A stretch of DNA of 64,000 bases from the NCBI RefSeq assembly GCF_020382885.2, contig NC_058503.1, positions 1,849,110 through 1,913,109 of the forward strand, read 5' to 3'. This DNA is from Scatophagus argus (Eukaryota; Chordata; Actinopteri; Scatophagidae). The notes under the pieces were generated by a model. It saw nothing but the letters and a program-made list of their open reading frames with translations, had not been told where the DNA came from and did no database searches. The stretch's first letter is position 1; every line of letters begins with the position of its first letter. A program made the position numbers and the translations under genes. Positions 1 through 11,971 of the stretch are shown here, one piece after another.

Positions 1-308
1 CGTTGTATTCACTGCATTTTGTTTTCCACACAGTGTTTCCTCTGCTCTGGAAGAGCCCCAGTAGATATCAAATAGCAGGTGAGTGAGGTTAGTGGAAAAG
101 TACAGCTGTAGCAGGCAGTCAACTCAGTGAGGTGCTGTGCTGGTGGAGCGATGCAAGCCGTAACCAGAGCTAGTCTCTTCAGAAGTTAAAAATAACAATG
201 AAACAGGCAAAATTGAGGTCACTGCAGCTGAGTGAGAGTGAAAGTGAGAGAGGTGTACGAAGTCACACTGAAGAGTGAACTGGAATTTGGGATAGACCAT
301 CACATCAA

Positions 309-870
309 CGACAAAAGTATTGGGACACACCTCTTTATTATTGAATTCAGTTGTGGTATGGGGCTGTTCGTCAGGGGTTGGGCTTGGCCCCTTACTGCCA
401 GTAAAGGGAAACCATGATGCTTCAGCCTACCAAGACATTTTGGACAACGCTATGCTTCCATCTTTGTGGCAACAGTTTGGGTAAGGCCCTTTTCTATTCC
501 AGCATGACTGTACCCCATTGCACAAAGCAAAGTCCATAAAGACATGGTTGAATGACTTTGGTGTGGAGGAATTTGACTGGCCCACACAGAGCCCTGACCT
601 CAACCCCATCGAACACCTTTGGGATGAACTGGAACGGAAACTGTGCGCCAACATCATTGCCTGACCTCACAAATGCTCTACTGCATGAATGAGCAAAAAT
701 TCCCACAGAAAACTCTCCAGAATCTTGTGGAAAGCCTTCACAGAAGAGTGGAAGCTGTTATAGATGCAAAGGGGAGATCAAGTCCATTTCAATGTCTATG
801 TATTTAGAATGTGATGTCATTAAAGTCCCTGCTGGTGTAATGGTCCAAGAACTTTTGTCCATATAGTGTA
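309..870 (+). mobile_element. Degenerate Tc1/mariner-like transposon relic
   Basis: The plus strand reads as the C-terminal half of a Tc1-type transposase, including the hallmark DWPTQSPDLNPIEHLWDELE around the last catalytic residues (about 568-627). The N-terminal half is missing and stop codons break the frame, so it is inactive. The ends share a short inverted repeat: GACAAAAGT near 309-317 and its complement ACTTTTGTC near 851-859, followed by ATATAGTG. It lies in armc8 intron 2, in antisense orientation to the gene. Confidence 0.8.
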
Positions 871-908
871 TCTATTTATCTAGATAGACAAATATTAAAT
901 TAACTTAC

Positions 909-2572
909 ATGACTCCTTGCAGCACTTTCTGTGGGTCGGGGTCGAACAGTCTGTCAACATAATGTCGACTAGTGGCAGTGACTTCCTGCATGATAAACAA
1001 GAGAAAGATGGGTGACATGATTCACAAAAATAAACAATGAATCGGTAAAGGTCTCATGCTCAGTTTCTTTCTTTCTCTCTTTCACACCCACACACAGACA
1101 CATAAGAAAATAACAAATATACTGTACAGTTTTCAGCACATTTGACCTTTTATACATGACAAAATTAATTTACCATCAACCTAAAGCAGACAATCTAACA
1201 GAATGAGCATGTTGGACTTTATGGGAGCATAATCAATTTCATTTCTTCATGGAATAATCAGCCATCAAACAAAATTTTTAATAAATGATTTTTGGTGATT
1301 TACACTAAATTGGAGGGTCTTTTATGAATTTACCCAGTGCAGGACGAATAAAGGACTATCTTATCTTAATTGCTTGCAGACCTGCAGTCATGTCCACTGA
1401 TACATACGAGACCATTCAAAAGCTGTTATATATAAAGGCTGGGTACATGTGACAGCAGAAAACTTTGTTTATATCATTAACAGCTTTAATCACACGTCAA
1501 CGAGTTCTTCAGCGCATTCTGCACATTCTTAAACCTGTATTTACAAATGTGATATAAATGTTTTGTGTGTAAATATCCAACACACACCACAGTGCTGTGT
1601 TTTTGGAAAAGTAAAGACGACTTAATGAAAGATAAGCTACCATAATATCTGAAGGGCCCACCACAAACTTTCCTCTCTGCATGTACTTTAAGTACGGGGG
1701 GCGTTTCACTATGGCAGTCTCGAGTATGTTCGTTTCGCTACCCATTTAACGTTAACTTCAGCAAAGTCACACGTGACAGCTACTGTCACCTGCTAGAATA
1801 TACTGCAGGAACACAGTAATTGCTATACCTTCGACTAGTACCACAGTTAATTTTCCTTTATTTTAGTCCTAAACTAGTCAATCGGTGAGTTATGTTACCC
1901 TTGCTAGCTTAAGCGCATGCTAGGGGTTAGCTAATGCAATTTAGAGCGCCTCACGTTAGCTAGCTTTACAACGTCAAGTTTGCTATTGTAACGTTAATTA
2001 GCATCCGACAATGGTGAGGGATATAGAGTGGTAGGAATAAAAAGATCATTTCTGCAACTTATCTTCTACTGTACACTGCGCAATATTTTATACATGCTTA
2101 TTTACTATCAAAAATCAAAATGAACAGTAGTGACAGCACTCTCACTCCTAGCAGTTAGCTGCTAACTCATTCCCAGTGACACTGACAGGTTCTTCGTCCG
2201 TTTGATTTGCCTTCCGTAACACACCGACGGAAAGAACGAGCCCCTAAATCGATGTCCTTTAACATCGTTCAACACGTCCCCGCCCATCTGGGCGAAGTCT
2301 TTGTACAAACCGTTCTTACTGTGAACTACGTAGACGTACCGCTATAGTGCTACATGTTGCAAAGCCTCTAACTTAGCTTGCAGGCTAACAGAGCATATAA
2401 ACCCCTCTTAGTTTGATTGATCTTAGCTTCTTCATATGACTGATCAAAGTATATTAACCAGCATCTGTTGGAGTGTGCATACTGTAAATTTTAAAATGAT
2501 ACTTCAAACTATGACTATGAAACTCACAGACAGCACACTGATGCGGAGAGGGGCCTCCAACAAGCACGCCAT
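909..2572 (-). CDS. armc8: armc8, first two coding exons (partial, runs off the left edge)
   Basis: ARMC8 is an armadillo-repeat subunit of the CTLH/GID ubiquitin-ligase complex. Two coding exons are visible on the minus strand. Exon 1 is 2572-2528 and encodes [15 protein letters not shown], followed by a GTGAGT donor; human ARMC8 begins MACLLETPIRMSVLS. Exon 2 is 985-909, preceded by TGCAG and followed by GTAAGT; it encodes [20 protein letters not shown] then VLQGVI, almost identical to the human protein. Phases agree: exon 1 is 15 whole codons and exon 2 is 25 codons plus 2 bases. The exon encoding the next segment was not found in positions 1-908, so the remaining gene lies left of the window. 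Intron 1 is about 1.5 kb. The gene is head-to-head with dbr1, as in human. Identification rests on about 40 residues, but the match is near exact and the synteny agrees. Confidence 0.9.
1310..1368 (+). repeat. LINE/SINE 3'-tail fragment
   Basis: The stretch GAATTTACCCAGTGCAGGAC followed by GAATAAAGGACTATCTTATC resembles the conserved 3' end of fish L2/Rex-type retroelements, which end in short TTATC repeats. A longer relative lies near 15600. It sits in armc8 intron 1. Confidence 0.55.
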
Positions 2573-3143
2573 CTCTCTTCCCCCGATCGAGCGCCCCAAT
2601 CGGCGCAGCACTTTGCAGACACTCCGCCCCCCAGAGCAAGTGTGAGCGGCTTTAAAAAAAGTAACTGCAGCTAAAGAACACAACCTCTCACTGACGTTAT
2701 AGTTAAAGCAGGTACCTATATTCCTCTATGGGCTCGAGTGTAATCACTAGCTGCAGATACGCTACAAAAACAACACTGCTAACTTGGAGAGCGGTCTCAG
2801 ACAGTGGATTTGTCAACTAAGTAAATTTTGTTTATAAATGTGACGTAGTGAAGTCACTTTGTTTTAGATTCGACACGGCACCCAGGCATATACGAACCAT
2901 GTAATGGATAAAAAAATAAACGAGAAAAGCAGATTATATAGCAAAATTTTAATTTACATATAAGCATATTAAACAATGCGCAAACATAAAAAAATAACAC
3001 GCCACAAAATATTTTCGTGGAATCTACTGCGAATGATCCAAAGTGGTTTGCTCAAATTGGGACGCAATGCGCAGGCGCTCGGAGTGGTAGACGCGAGGTG
3101 GGAAAATTCGTCATATCTTGTCTGTGCAAACCTATAACACAAA
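2573..3143. promoter_or_regulatory. Shared divergent promoter of armc8 and dbr1
   Basis: This interval separates the armc8 start codon (minus) from the 5' untranslated exon of dbr1 (plus). It has no obvious TATA box. An NRF1-type site, TGCGCAGGCGC at 3068-3078, lies at the dbr1 side; a CCAAT motif lies in the CpG-rich armc8 5' leader near 2597-2601. NRF1-driven bidirectional promoters are typical of housekeeping pairs. Transcription start positions are inferred. Confidence 0.6.
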
Positions 3144-3886
3144 CATGTCTTTCAGAACAAGTTTGTAACTTTGCGGATTATTCAACATATACACGCACTC
3201 TTCAGTTAATCATTCAACTCCGTAAGTACTCATTTTTTGTCTAATCTTGTTCTGGTAGATGGATATACGACACACTCTTTGCTGTCGGGGCGTTTTAACG
3301 TTAACACGATTTAACGTTGAATAACGTAGCCTAGCTACATTTCTGTTATCGCATTTTTACCTTTTTTACTCCTTTTTAACAGGTTAGTTGTTAGCTGCGT
3401 TGTAATTGAACGTAAGAATAGACAAAACATTGCAAAGGCCTCTTCGACATGCACATTAGGTAGAGTGCTAAGTAGCAGCAGCTACTGTAGAAGGAAAAAA
3501 AGATTTTCATTCATATGTACACGGTACGCTGCCTTTCCACGCAATATTCCGTTTTCCTGGCTTTTGTGTCGTGAAACCTACATGGAGTCACTTTTGTAGC
3601 AGTCTTTTAATTCAGGTCCCAATGTATTCCACTTGTACAAACTTGACATTAAATTGTCAAACCTTCTGACCTAAAACCATGTCACTGCTCTCCTGACATG
3701 CCCCATTTTTTAGTGAAAGAATAGCTTTAGCAATGTTTTGAACTAAGTTTTGTTTGGACCCCTACAGGTCATCGAAAGATTATTTATAAAGTTCGTAATC
3801 GTTAAGTGTGGAGCCCGAGCCATACAATACACACACAAAGACTGTGTACTTTTTCTCAAGAATCTGCAGCTTACCTGTTGTGCAGC
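3144..3886 (+). other. dbr1: dbr1 5' untranslated region with intron and short uORF
   Basis: A probable non-coding first exon ends at 3221 before a perfect GTAAGT donor. The matching acceptor (CCCCTACAG) ends at 3767, so exon 2 starts at 3768 and contains the start codon. An upstream ATG at 3144 opens a seven-codon uORF (MSFRTSL, stop at 3165-3167), which could lower translation if it is in the mRNA. The intron holds no recognised element. Confidence 0.5.
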
Positions 3887-6800
3887 ATGAAGATTGCAGT
3901 AGAAGGCTGTTGCCATGGGGAGCTGGACAAGATCTACGAGACGATTGCCTATCTGGAGAAGAAGGAGGGGATAAAAGTGGACCTGCTGCTTTGTTGTGGA
4001 GACTTCCAAGCAGTGCGAAATGAAGGGGACATGAAGTGCATGGCAGTACCAGCCAAGTATAGACTGATGCAGACTTTTTACAAGTTAGTTCTTTGGTCTT
4101 TCTTGTTAATGTTAAAAGAATTGCAAGACATGAGAGCATTTAAAACATTAATGTTACTATCTTTGTTGCAGATATTATTCTGGAGAGAAGGTGGCTCCGA
4201 TCCTGACCATCTTCATTGGAGGAAACCATGAAGCTTCCAACCACCTGCAGGAGCTGCCTTATGGAGGCTGGGTGGCACCCAACATTTATTATCTGGGTAG
4301 GGACCAGTACACCGTAGAGGTCATTATTCTGTCTGTCTGTCTGTCAATACCCAGGCCTGACTTGACCATGTTTGCCTAGGTTATGCTGGTGTTATTCGCT
4401 ACAAAGGGATTAGAATCGGTGGCTTATCTGGAATCTTCAAATCACATGACTACAGAAAGGGTGAGTTCTGTTTAACTGTTGTTTTAAGCTATATACACTA
4501 TGCTGTACATTTACACAAAATATATGCTCTTTAAGGTCACCATGAATTCCCTCCATACAATCCTGATACACTTCGAAGTGTCTACCACATCCGAAATATT
4601 GAGGTGTTCAAATTAAAACAGGTAAATATCATCGACTCAACTTGTTTTCTTGCACAAAGTTCGGAAGATGCCGTTTTTATGTATCTAAACAGTATATTGA
4701 TTAAGAAATGTTTATTTCCACTAAGATCCAGATGCCCATAGACATTTTCATGAGCCATGACTGGCCCAGAGGAATCTACTACTATGGAAGTACAGGGGAA
4801 CTATTACAAAAGAAGAACTTTCTACGTCAGGAAGTAGAGTCCAACACCCTGGGAAGTCCTGCTGCTGAGGAGCTCCTGGCTCACCTCCAGCCTAGCTACT
4901 GGTTCTCTGCACATCTTCATGTCAAATTTGCCGCTGTTATGCAGCATCCGGTGAGAGTAACAGTTTTTCTGCAACAAATACAATCAGGTTTATCTGTTGA
5001 TACATTTTATATCAGTGTATTACAACAACAACAACAACAACTCAGTCAAGTCTCTCGTCTTTAGCCCAAAGGTAACGCTGCCCCACGTGTCACCAAATTT
5101 CTGTCCCTGGATAAATGTCTGCCCTACCGGGAATTCTTACAGGTGAGAGAAGGTTTTCTTGTGAAATGTAATACAGTGTAGTTTAAAGAGTAGGAATGAT
5201 AATTACATGCAATGATATGTGCACCTGTGCTGTAGATTGTTGATGTTCCAGAGAGACCGGGTTCATCTGAGGGTCTTGAGTATGATCCAGAGTGGCTTGC
5301 TATTCTGAAGGCCACTAACAGTCTGCAGCAGACCACCCCAGTCCCCTGGAACCCCCCAGAGAATAATGGCCTGCATGAACGGTACACACAGATATTTAGA
5401 TATAGAATTACAGGAAGAACAAATACAGTCGGTTGAATGTGAAAAGGACTAAAAACATCACTCCTAGATATGAACAGGCATTTGCAAAGTTTTTTGTTTT
5501 TTTTTTCCAAACTGAAAAATAAAGACAAAGCTGACCATAACTTGCAGTCACATAGCTGTGACTATAGTGCTGCTGGAGCAGTAATTGCTCTGCAAAATTT
5601 AGATGCTTATGTATCTTCTCCTCCATAGACATGATTAGCTTATGCCAGTGACGTGAAGTGGGACAACAGAATTTCTTAAGGTTTGAGATGGGACACAGCC
5701 ATGAGTTTAGAAATAGGAAACATAGGATTTTCCCTATCTTTGAAACTTAAGTAAGCAGTAAGCAGTTGTGAAACATGTTGCTGTAATACTGCCAACCGTA
5801 AATGTTGTCATGTCACATGTCATCCTAAACTGAAATAAGAGATAAAATAGGATCTGAGACAGGACATTTCTGTATGGAGGCCCCTGGTGAGTAAAATAGG
5901 CTTGAAACACCACAGAGAAAGCAATAACTAAATTTAAAAAATGTTTTTAAAATGAGTTTTTTCTCATTATGTTTCCCTTGCAGATGTTCACACATTCAGC
6001 CCCGATGTACATGCTGTATGCAAAGCTTTTACTTTACTAGCTTGAAATTGATTTTCGTTTGGGTTTGATGCTTAAAAAAACGTAAAAATAACCGCAGTTG
6101 ATTGAATGTTCAGTAAATTCACCAGCTGCTCTCAATTCCCTCAGACATTCATACACTTGCAGTTTATTTACACATGCCGATACAGCTTGTTGGGCTTTGG
6201 TTCATGCTGTCTTTTATCATTTGCACTGTCTGTAACCATCAGGTGGGACTTCACAGCTTCAGAAGCAGCTATGATGCAGGTGGTGGAGGATTTGAACGGT
6301 GAACTTGCCATTCCAGAGAACTTTAGCCGGACTGTGCCGTCCTATGACCCCAGTAAGCCTCAGCCCCATGCCACCCCCAGCTGTAACACCAACCCTCAGA
6401 CGACTGAGCTCTGTGCCATGTTAGGCCTCACAGACATCTATGCCCAGGCTGGGCAGGGAGGTAATGAGTCAGGGAGAGTTCAGGGCAGTACTGGAGGGGA
6501 GGAGGAGGATGAAGATGGACATGGTTTAGGAAATGTGGACGAGCCCAGTGAGCACCCAAGTGAAACCTCAGGATTGTCGAGTTCATTTAATCCTGATGAG
6601 ATCACAATAGAGGATGAGTGGGAGGAAGAGGAGCAGGATGGAGAGAAGGGAAAGGAGGAGGCAAAGGGAGATAAGCTCTCTGATGTAAGTGTAGGTGCAA
6701 TCACCCCTGGCCGGATGGTTCTGCCGGAGCCCAAATCTGATGTCTCACCCACTCGTCTGTCCCACCTAATGAACCTGCCACCTCCCTCCCACTCAACCCC

Positions 6801-6999
6801 TGAAATAGCCCGGTTACAGTCTGCTGCAGAAAGGGAAGGACAATGTGAGGGTGATGAGGACGACACCCTAGGTGTACGTATCCTAAAACGCAGCAGCAAC
6901 GAGACCGGGGATACTGGCAGTAGAAACACAACTCCCAGAATCAAACGCAGGAACCAGGTGATCTATACAACAGTGGAGGATGAAGTGTGTGAGGATTAG
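3887..6999 (+). CDS. dbr1: Lariat RNA debranching enzyme
   Basis: DBR1 hydrolyses the 2'-5' bond of excised intron lariats in the nucleus. Eight coding exons: 3887-4083, 4172-4296, 4380-4460, 4536-4621, 4726-4950, 5065-5142, 5236-5381, 6243-6999. Together they give 564 residues (human 544), and all phases agree. The metallophosphoesterase motifs are intact: GCCHG (C9, H10), CGD (D39), GGNHE (N84, H85), SHDWP (H174) and SAHLH (H226, H228). The lariat-recognition region follows ([18 protein letters not shown]). The last exon encodes a long low-complexity tail rich in Glu, Asp and Ser, with the conserved INPQTTE-like stretch (here [13 protein letters not shown]) and a basic IKRRNQVIY motif near the C terminus, a plausible nuclear signal. 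The start ATG is the first in this exon and matches the human N terminus. Intron 7 is the longest (861 bp). A (CAA)n tract sits in intron 5. Confidence 0.97.
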
Positions 7000-7460
7000 A
7001 GTCCAGGCAGCATCTGACTACTAAGTCCGTACCGTTTGTGACAATGTACAGTTCTCTTTTAGTTTAAATTGTTTTGAAAAAACGTGTCATTAATTTACTG
7101 TCTGCCTTTTTATACAGCTACAGGCATAGAGTGTACAAAGCAGAGCTTGCTCCCAAAGTACATGGCAAGAGAGCGTACGTTTCTGAATTTAGTTTCTACA
7201 GGACTGCAGCCCTGGAAATGTTGTCTCGTTCAAATATAATTTTTAGATATTTTAATCAAATCAAGAAAGTTGTAGGAAACAGCTTTTTTGCGTTAAGTGT
7301 TTTTTGTACAGGTTATTTCAAGACAACTGCAGTGATTTATGAGGTTGAACATTAAAACATCCTTTTTTTTTAACGAGTTAACGCCGTTATGCAGCGTTGT
7401 ACAGCCACCTGGCAAACTCTTAAAAGAACAAATAAAATATTGCCGTTGGTGCCTGTGGTT
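7000..7460 (+). other. dbr1: dbr1 3' untranslated region and poly(A) signal
   Basis: A canonical AATAAA at 7431-7436 lies 430 bases after the stop and is followed by a GT-rich stretch. It lies about 80 bp from the poly(A) signal of the convergent Rab5 gene. No other gene was seen here. Confidence 0.65.
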
Positions 7461-7489
7461 TCACTTCTCTGAGGCAAGTGAAAGAAAAG

Positions 7490-9671
7490 CAACAGCATAG
7501 CACCATTCACAGCTTTATTCAACACTGAATACCCAAGGTGCTGATGACATGTGAGGTCTTGTTTTAGTGATCTTTATCTTGAGAGCGCAGAACATTGAAC
7601 CTGCTTGTGATCACTGAAGAATGGATAAGTGAATATTGTTCAGTGTTTATAAGTAGCTGTTGATGTCCGAGGGGAGAGGGAACAAATCATTTTAGCTTTG
7701 TACTGACTGAAAATGACATTGTAGTTCAAATCTTATTTTGACATTTTTGGTTAATTCACCCTCAATGCACATGAACCTGAAAATAAAGCAAAAATTTCTT
7801 GGACACCAAAAATATGTTTAAATCGAACAGATTTATAATATTGATTAGAGTCCTTTAAAACAATCAGTTCCAGGTTCACAAGTGTGCTTTGCTGAAATCA
7901 ACAAACACTTTCGGAAAAATTAAGTCAATATATAACATACAGTGTATTCAACAGGATCTCTTTACATCCCTACAAAGAGCCAATACAGAATAGCCTAATG
8001 ACAGGGTGCCAAGTTATTGGTTCATAGCGCAAGCCGATGTCGGGGAAATGGATTTCCTGCACTTTGCCTACGAAGCAGATACTCAAAGAAAGCTCCAAAC
8101 ACAATTCACAGAAAAAGAAAAATAGGAATAGGCACTTCTGTTTTTTTTTTTTTTTCCTTTTTTTGTGTGTCTGTTTTCATCAATAACTTGCTCATTTTCT
8201 TCAGCTGATCCTTGGGACCGCAACCATACAGCTGTGTTTTAAGAGCATCCTATTAGGTTAAATAAAGCAGTAAAACCATTTAAGATCACTGTGATTTCAT
8301 GTACACCTACAACTTAGTCTTAGGGCAGGGGACAGGTGAGGGACACATTAAACACAAGATGTTCAGATTTTTCTCCATCTCCTTACTAGACAAAAGCCCC
8401 AATATATCATATATATGTATTTTTCATTTATCTTATGCCAGTCATTTCATTTGGGTATAGCCAACAGTGGACTACCGCAATTCCTGTTTTTACAATTAGA
8501 CACATCACTCACTGTGATAACTGAAACATGAGAAATTTATCCAGAACAGGATCTTGACAAGTCATGTATTTGAAGCAATACTTCTTTCTCTGGGGTTTAG
8601 GACTTTAGGAACAGGCATGTAAATAGAGCTAACAGTTTCCTGTTGTACATAGCAATATTTAATTCATGTGACCACGTAATACTTCATATCGCTTCTATAC
8701 TGTGGTTCTTGACGTTGTTTCTTATGAGTACTCAAGCAAAGCGAAGTCTGTTGGACCAAATGTATCTGAGGAGTGCAATGTAAAATCATCAATCCTGACA
8801 AATGATCTTTTTAAATCAGAACTTGGACCTAGTTTAAATATTTTCTTCATGTAATGAAGTATGGGGGTGATGTGAGTGGAAGCAATGACAGTGGAGCCAC
8901 ACTATCAGCAGTATCAAGAGAAATGAAAACACTGGACAATAAATACGTATAAATTGACTTATGCTGGTCAATCTGTGCCATGGGTCGTATCTGATGTGAT
9001 TCGGGACAGTGACACAATCAGCACAGAAGGATTCCAAATTATGGGAGCAATCCAGTGGTACAGTATGTGGCGTTATTCACAGCAAGATTTGGCTGATTCA
9101 GAACTAGGAAGAGGTGAAACGAGCAGGCACAGGCTCTAACAAAGTAGAACAAGAATTGCACACAGCCTAATCATTTGACTTCTTTTTTTGGGTGTCTTGG
9201 CCCTTTCCTCTCCTTTTCTTTGCTCTTGGCCACTCACCACCAAGTGCTGCTCATTTTGTGCATTTCTACGCAATCAGGGCTGTGACTGAAATGATGCAAC
9301 GGAGAATGAGAATTCACAATTAGTGCTAGATATTACAACAGGCTTGCCACTATTTTCCACATTCTTTATTTTTCCTCCTTTCAATTGCAGTCTTAACTAT
9401 ACCTCCCCTGGTAATTTCCAAATGCAGAATCTCAGTCGGTGGTCAGATGCACGTCTTTCTCTTTTCCATCTCTGCTGGACTTCTTTTCCTCTGATTTTCT
9501 CCTTCTGATTTTCTGTCTGCTTGGACAGGAGGATGCATGGAAGGTAAGGGGGTGAGTGGATACTGGGTTTCCCCACACCAGGCCCACCCCTGTACGTTGA
9601 CTGAAGGTAACAGGATGGTTGAGGGGCTGTGGTGGTGCAGATGGTGGAATACTGGTGGGAGTAGCAGAGGT
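7490..9671 (-). other. 3' untranslated region of the Rab5-family gene
   Basis: The AATAAA complement (TTTATT) at 7514-7519 ends a UTR of about 2.2 kb that follows the stop codon at 9672-9674. The stretch is AT-rich, has no plausible coding exon on either strand, and carries T runs such as the one near 8142-8155. A long UTR is common for Rab5 paralogues. The exact 3' end is inferred. Confidence 0.55.
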
Positions 9672-11971
9672 CTAGTTACCACCACAGCAGGCTCTGGTAG
9701 AGTGGGCATCTGGATCCTGGAGATTGACCCCCCGATGTCGCGCTGCATGTGTCGGGTTCTGGGTGTCTGTTTTTGGCATCTTTTTTGCTATATTAAAAAA
9801 AAATAAGGTGACATGTTTTGAAATATCAATAGTTAGTTTAAAGGGACAGCTCTCACCATGATCAAAAGTATATATTTTTCCTCTTACCTGTAGTGCTATT
9901 TAACCATCCTATGTATTTTTGATTTTGGGGTTACCAGCAACAGACCCCCCACTTTCTAACTAGAAAGTAAGTAAGTATATCCACCAAGAGAAAATCTAAT
10001 TAAAATATCTAGTAGTGATCCTATTTGGAGGATTCCTGCATTCACTTTAATTTAGACCCACACCCAAAGAGTGATAGACAGTCTCTGATACATGCACCAA
10101 ACTTTGATGTTTATTCAGATAAGTGCAATAAAACATCAGAGAATAGGGTATGGATTATATATCCGTGTTTCACTGTTAAGCTATCTTAACAATCAGGATC
10201 TGCGCCAAAATGCACAAAGTGGATATGGAATCAAAAAATACATGCATCATGCGTCATTTTTTTAACCAAAGTAAGTCATGTTTTCACAAGGATGTGCTCA
10301 AAATGTATTACAAAAAATAATACAATGTCTGGTAATCCTTTCTAGATTCTTTGATTTGCGTTAGCATCAAAAATATAATTACTTGCTCACTCACCAGTGG
10401 CTTAACTTCCCACCAAAAAGTCAAGCAGTTTGGTCTGAATCTTACTCACCAATGGCCAAGAAGAGCTCACTGACGTTCATGGCTGTTTTGGCAGAGGTCT
10501 CCATGAAGAGCAAGCCTGTGTCTTCAGCATACGTCTGGGCTTCCTTTGTCATACAGCCCACAAACAAACATAGTATCAGCAGTAATTTGAATCATTTCAA
10601 ACACTAAAAAAAGTGTAAACCTGTCAAGAACTAAAATGTTTCTTATCTACTAACTGCAGGCACTTAGCAGAGCACATACTGTGAGCTATAAAGTGCAGCC
10701 TCTGCAACAACTGTTTATCTTCCGTATACAAGACTTTCTGACAAAATAGCTCTTGAATGCAACGTTGTCAGGTAGCAGCGGACTCATTAGAGACCACCAG
10801 CTTCTGAATGCAGCTACATTGGTTTGGTAAAAATGCATTTAAAGTCCGCGATATGGACATCACAACAATTTTGCTGACAGACCCTTGTGCTTTGAGTCTG
10901 AAAAAACAAGCTCAATTTCTTTGGCTTGCCAATAATATTCATTAATTAATACCATATATGTAACCTGTCATCAGTAGTGATTACCATCCAACATCAGAAC
11001 AGTCAGTTCAGGCTATTGCCAACAAACGCATTGGACCAGAGTGTATTACCTCATACTCGACTAGTCTCCTCTCTGCCAGGTCAGCCTTGTTCCCAGCCAG
11101 GGCAATAACAATGTTAGGACTGGCCTGCCTCTGCAGTTCCTTCACCCAGGCCTTGGCTCTCTCAAAGGTCTCCTGCATGAATACACAACCCAGGTCAGAT
11201 AAACCACCAATGTCAATTCCACAGGAATTTATTCATCGCTTTGGGGGCAAACAGCTCACCTCTTAAAGCTGATGTAAGCACAGAGCTGTGCAGTATACTA
11301 TACCATTATAATATTAATATCAAATCAGGAATGTTTTTTAAACTAATATTATGATGTAGGTTCTGTGTTACAATTAAAATAATTACTTATTTTACTGTTT
11401 AAGCTGAATGAATTTAAAAATCTAATATGAAATACTTCAGCAGGCAGACCTACATAAGCAAATAACTAACTGATAAATCTGTTTATACTATACCGGCTTG
11501 GTGATGTCAAAGACAACAATAGCAGCCTGAGCACCACGGTAGTACATGGGAGCCAAGCTATGATATCGCTCTTGTCCTGCAGTGTCCCAGATCTCAAACT
11601 TTACCGTGGTGTCATCGAGACAAACCGACTGAGCCAGGAATGCAGCTGGACATAAAGGGGGGAAAAATGACAGGTTACCAGTTATTCTTAAAACCTACCA
11701 TCACTAACCTTTTGCAACATCTTTGCATCATCACTTGGTTAGCATTTTAACCAACTCAAAGTGCAACCACACACACACACACAGAGTACATTTCCCAGTC
11801 ATCACCTCCTATGGTCGTCTCCTGGAACTCATCGAATTGTCCCTTGACAAAACGCAGCACCAGGCTGGACTTGCCCACAGCCATGTCGCCCAGCAGCACC
11901 AACTTGAACTGGCAGATCTTGGTCTGTGGTAGTGTGCCATTGGAGCGGCCTCCACTCCCTCTGGAGCTCAT
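9672..11971 (-). CDS. Rab5-subfamily small GTPase (Rab5B-like)
   Basis: Rab5 proteins drive early-endosome fusion and endocytic traffic. Five coding exons on the minus strand: 11971-11806, 11645-11494, 11172-11050, 10543-10450, 9787-9672. They give 216 residues (human Rab5 proteins about 215) with consistent phases. Motifs: P-loop GDMAVGKS (28-35), switch I TTIG (52-55), WDTAGQE (75-81) with the catalytic Gln, NKAD (134-137), SAK (164-166). The stretch [18 protein letters not shown] is a Rab5 signature. The C terminus is ACCGGN, a CCXXX double-cysteine prenylation site, whereas human Rab5A/B/C end CCSN. The P-loop has Asp-Met where human Rab5 has Glu-Ser. The start codon chosen is the downstream ATG (MSSRGSGG) because it gives a Rab5-length N terminus. 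The subfamily is certain; whether it is rab5b or a fish-specific paralogue is not settled here. Confidence 0.93.
9836..9960. repeat. Interspersed repeat copy in Rab5 intron 4
   Basis: The stretch containing TTTTCCTCTTACCTGTAGTG followed by CTATTTAACCAT has a close relative at 16760-16795 in lcmt2 intron 8. This pattern recurs in fish genomes as a short dispersed repeat. The class is not assigned. Confidence 0.5.

Noticed and set aside
1423-1445. TATATATAAAGG-like TATA box on the plus strand
   Set aside because: It lies inside armc8 intron 1, with no gene starting about 30 bases downstream.
1509-1745. Minus-strand 78-codon frame starting [11 protein letters not shown], at first taken as the first armc8 exon
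   Set aside because: The true first coding exon ([15 protein letters not shown] with a GTGAGT donor) is at 2572-2528 and joins the 985-909 exon in phase.
3806-3886. Upstream in-frame extension of dbr1
   Set aside because: It begins with GTG rather than ATG, and the human protein aligns from the ATG at 3887.
6480-6944. 154-codon minus-strand frame
   Set aside because: It is the antisense shadow of the last dbr1 exon; Ser-rich because the sense codes Glu/Gly runs.
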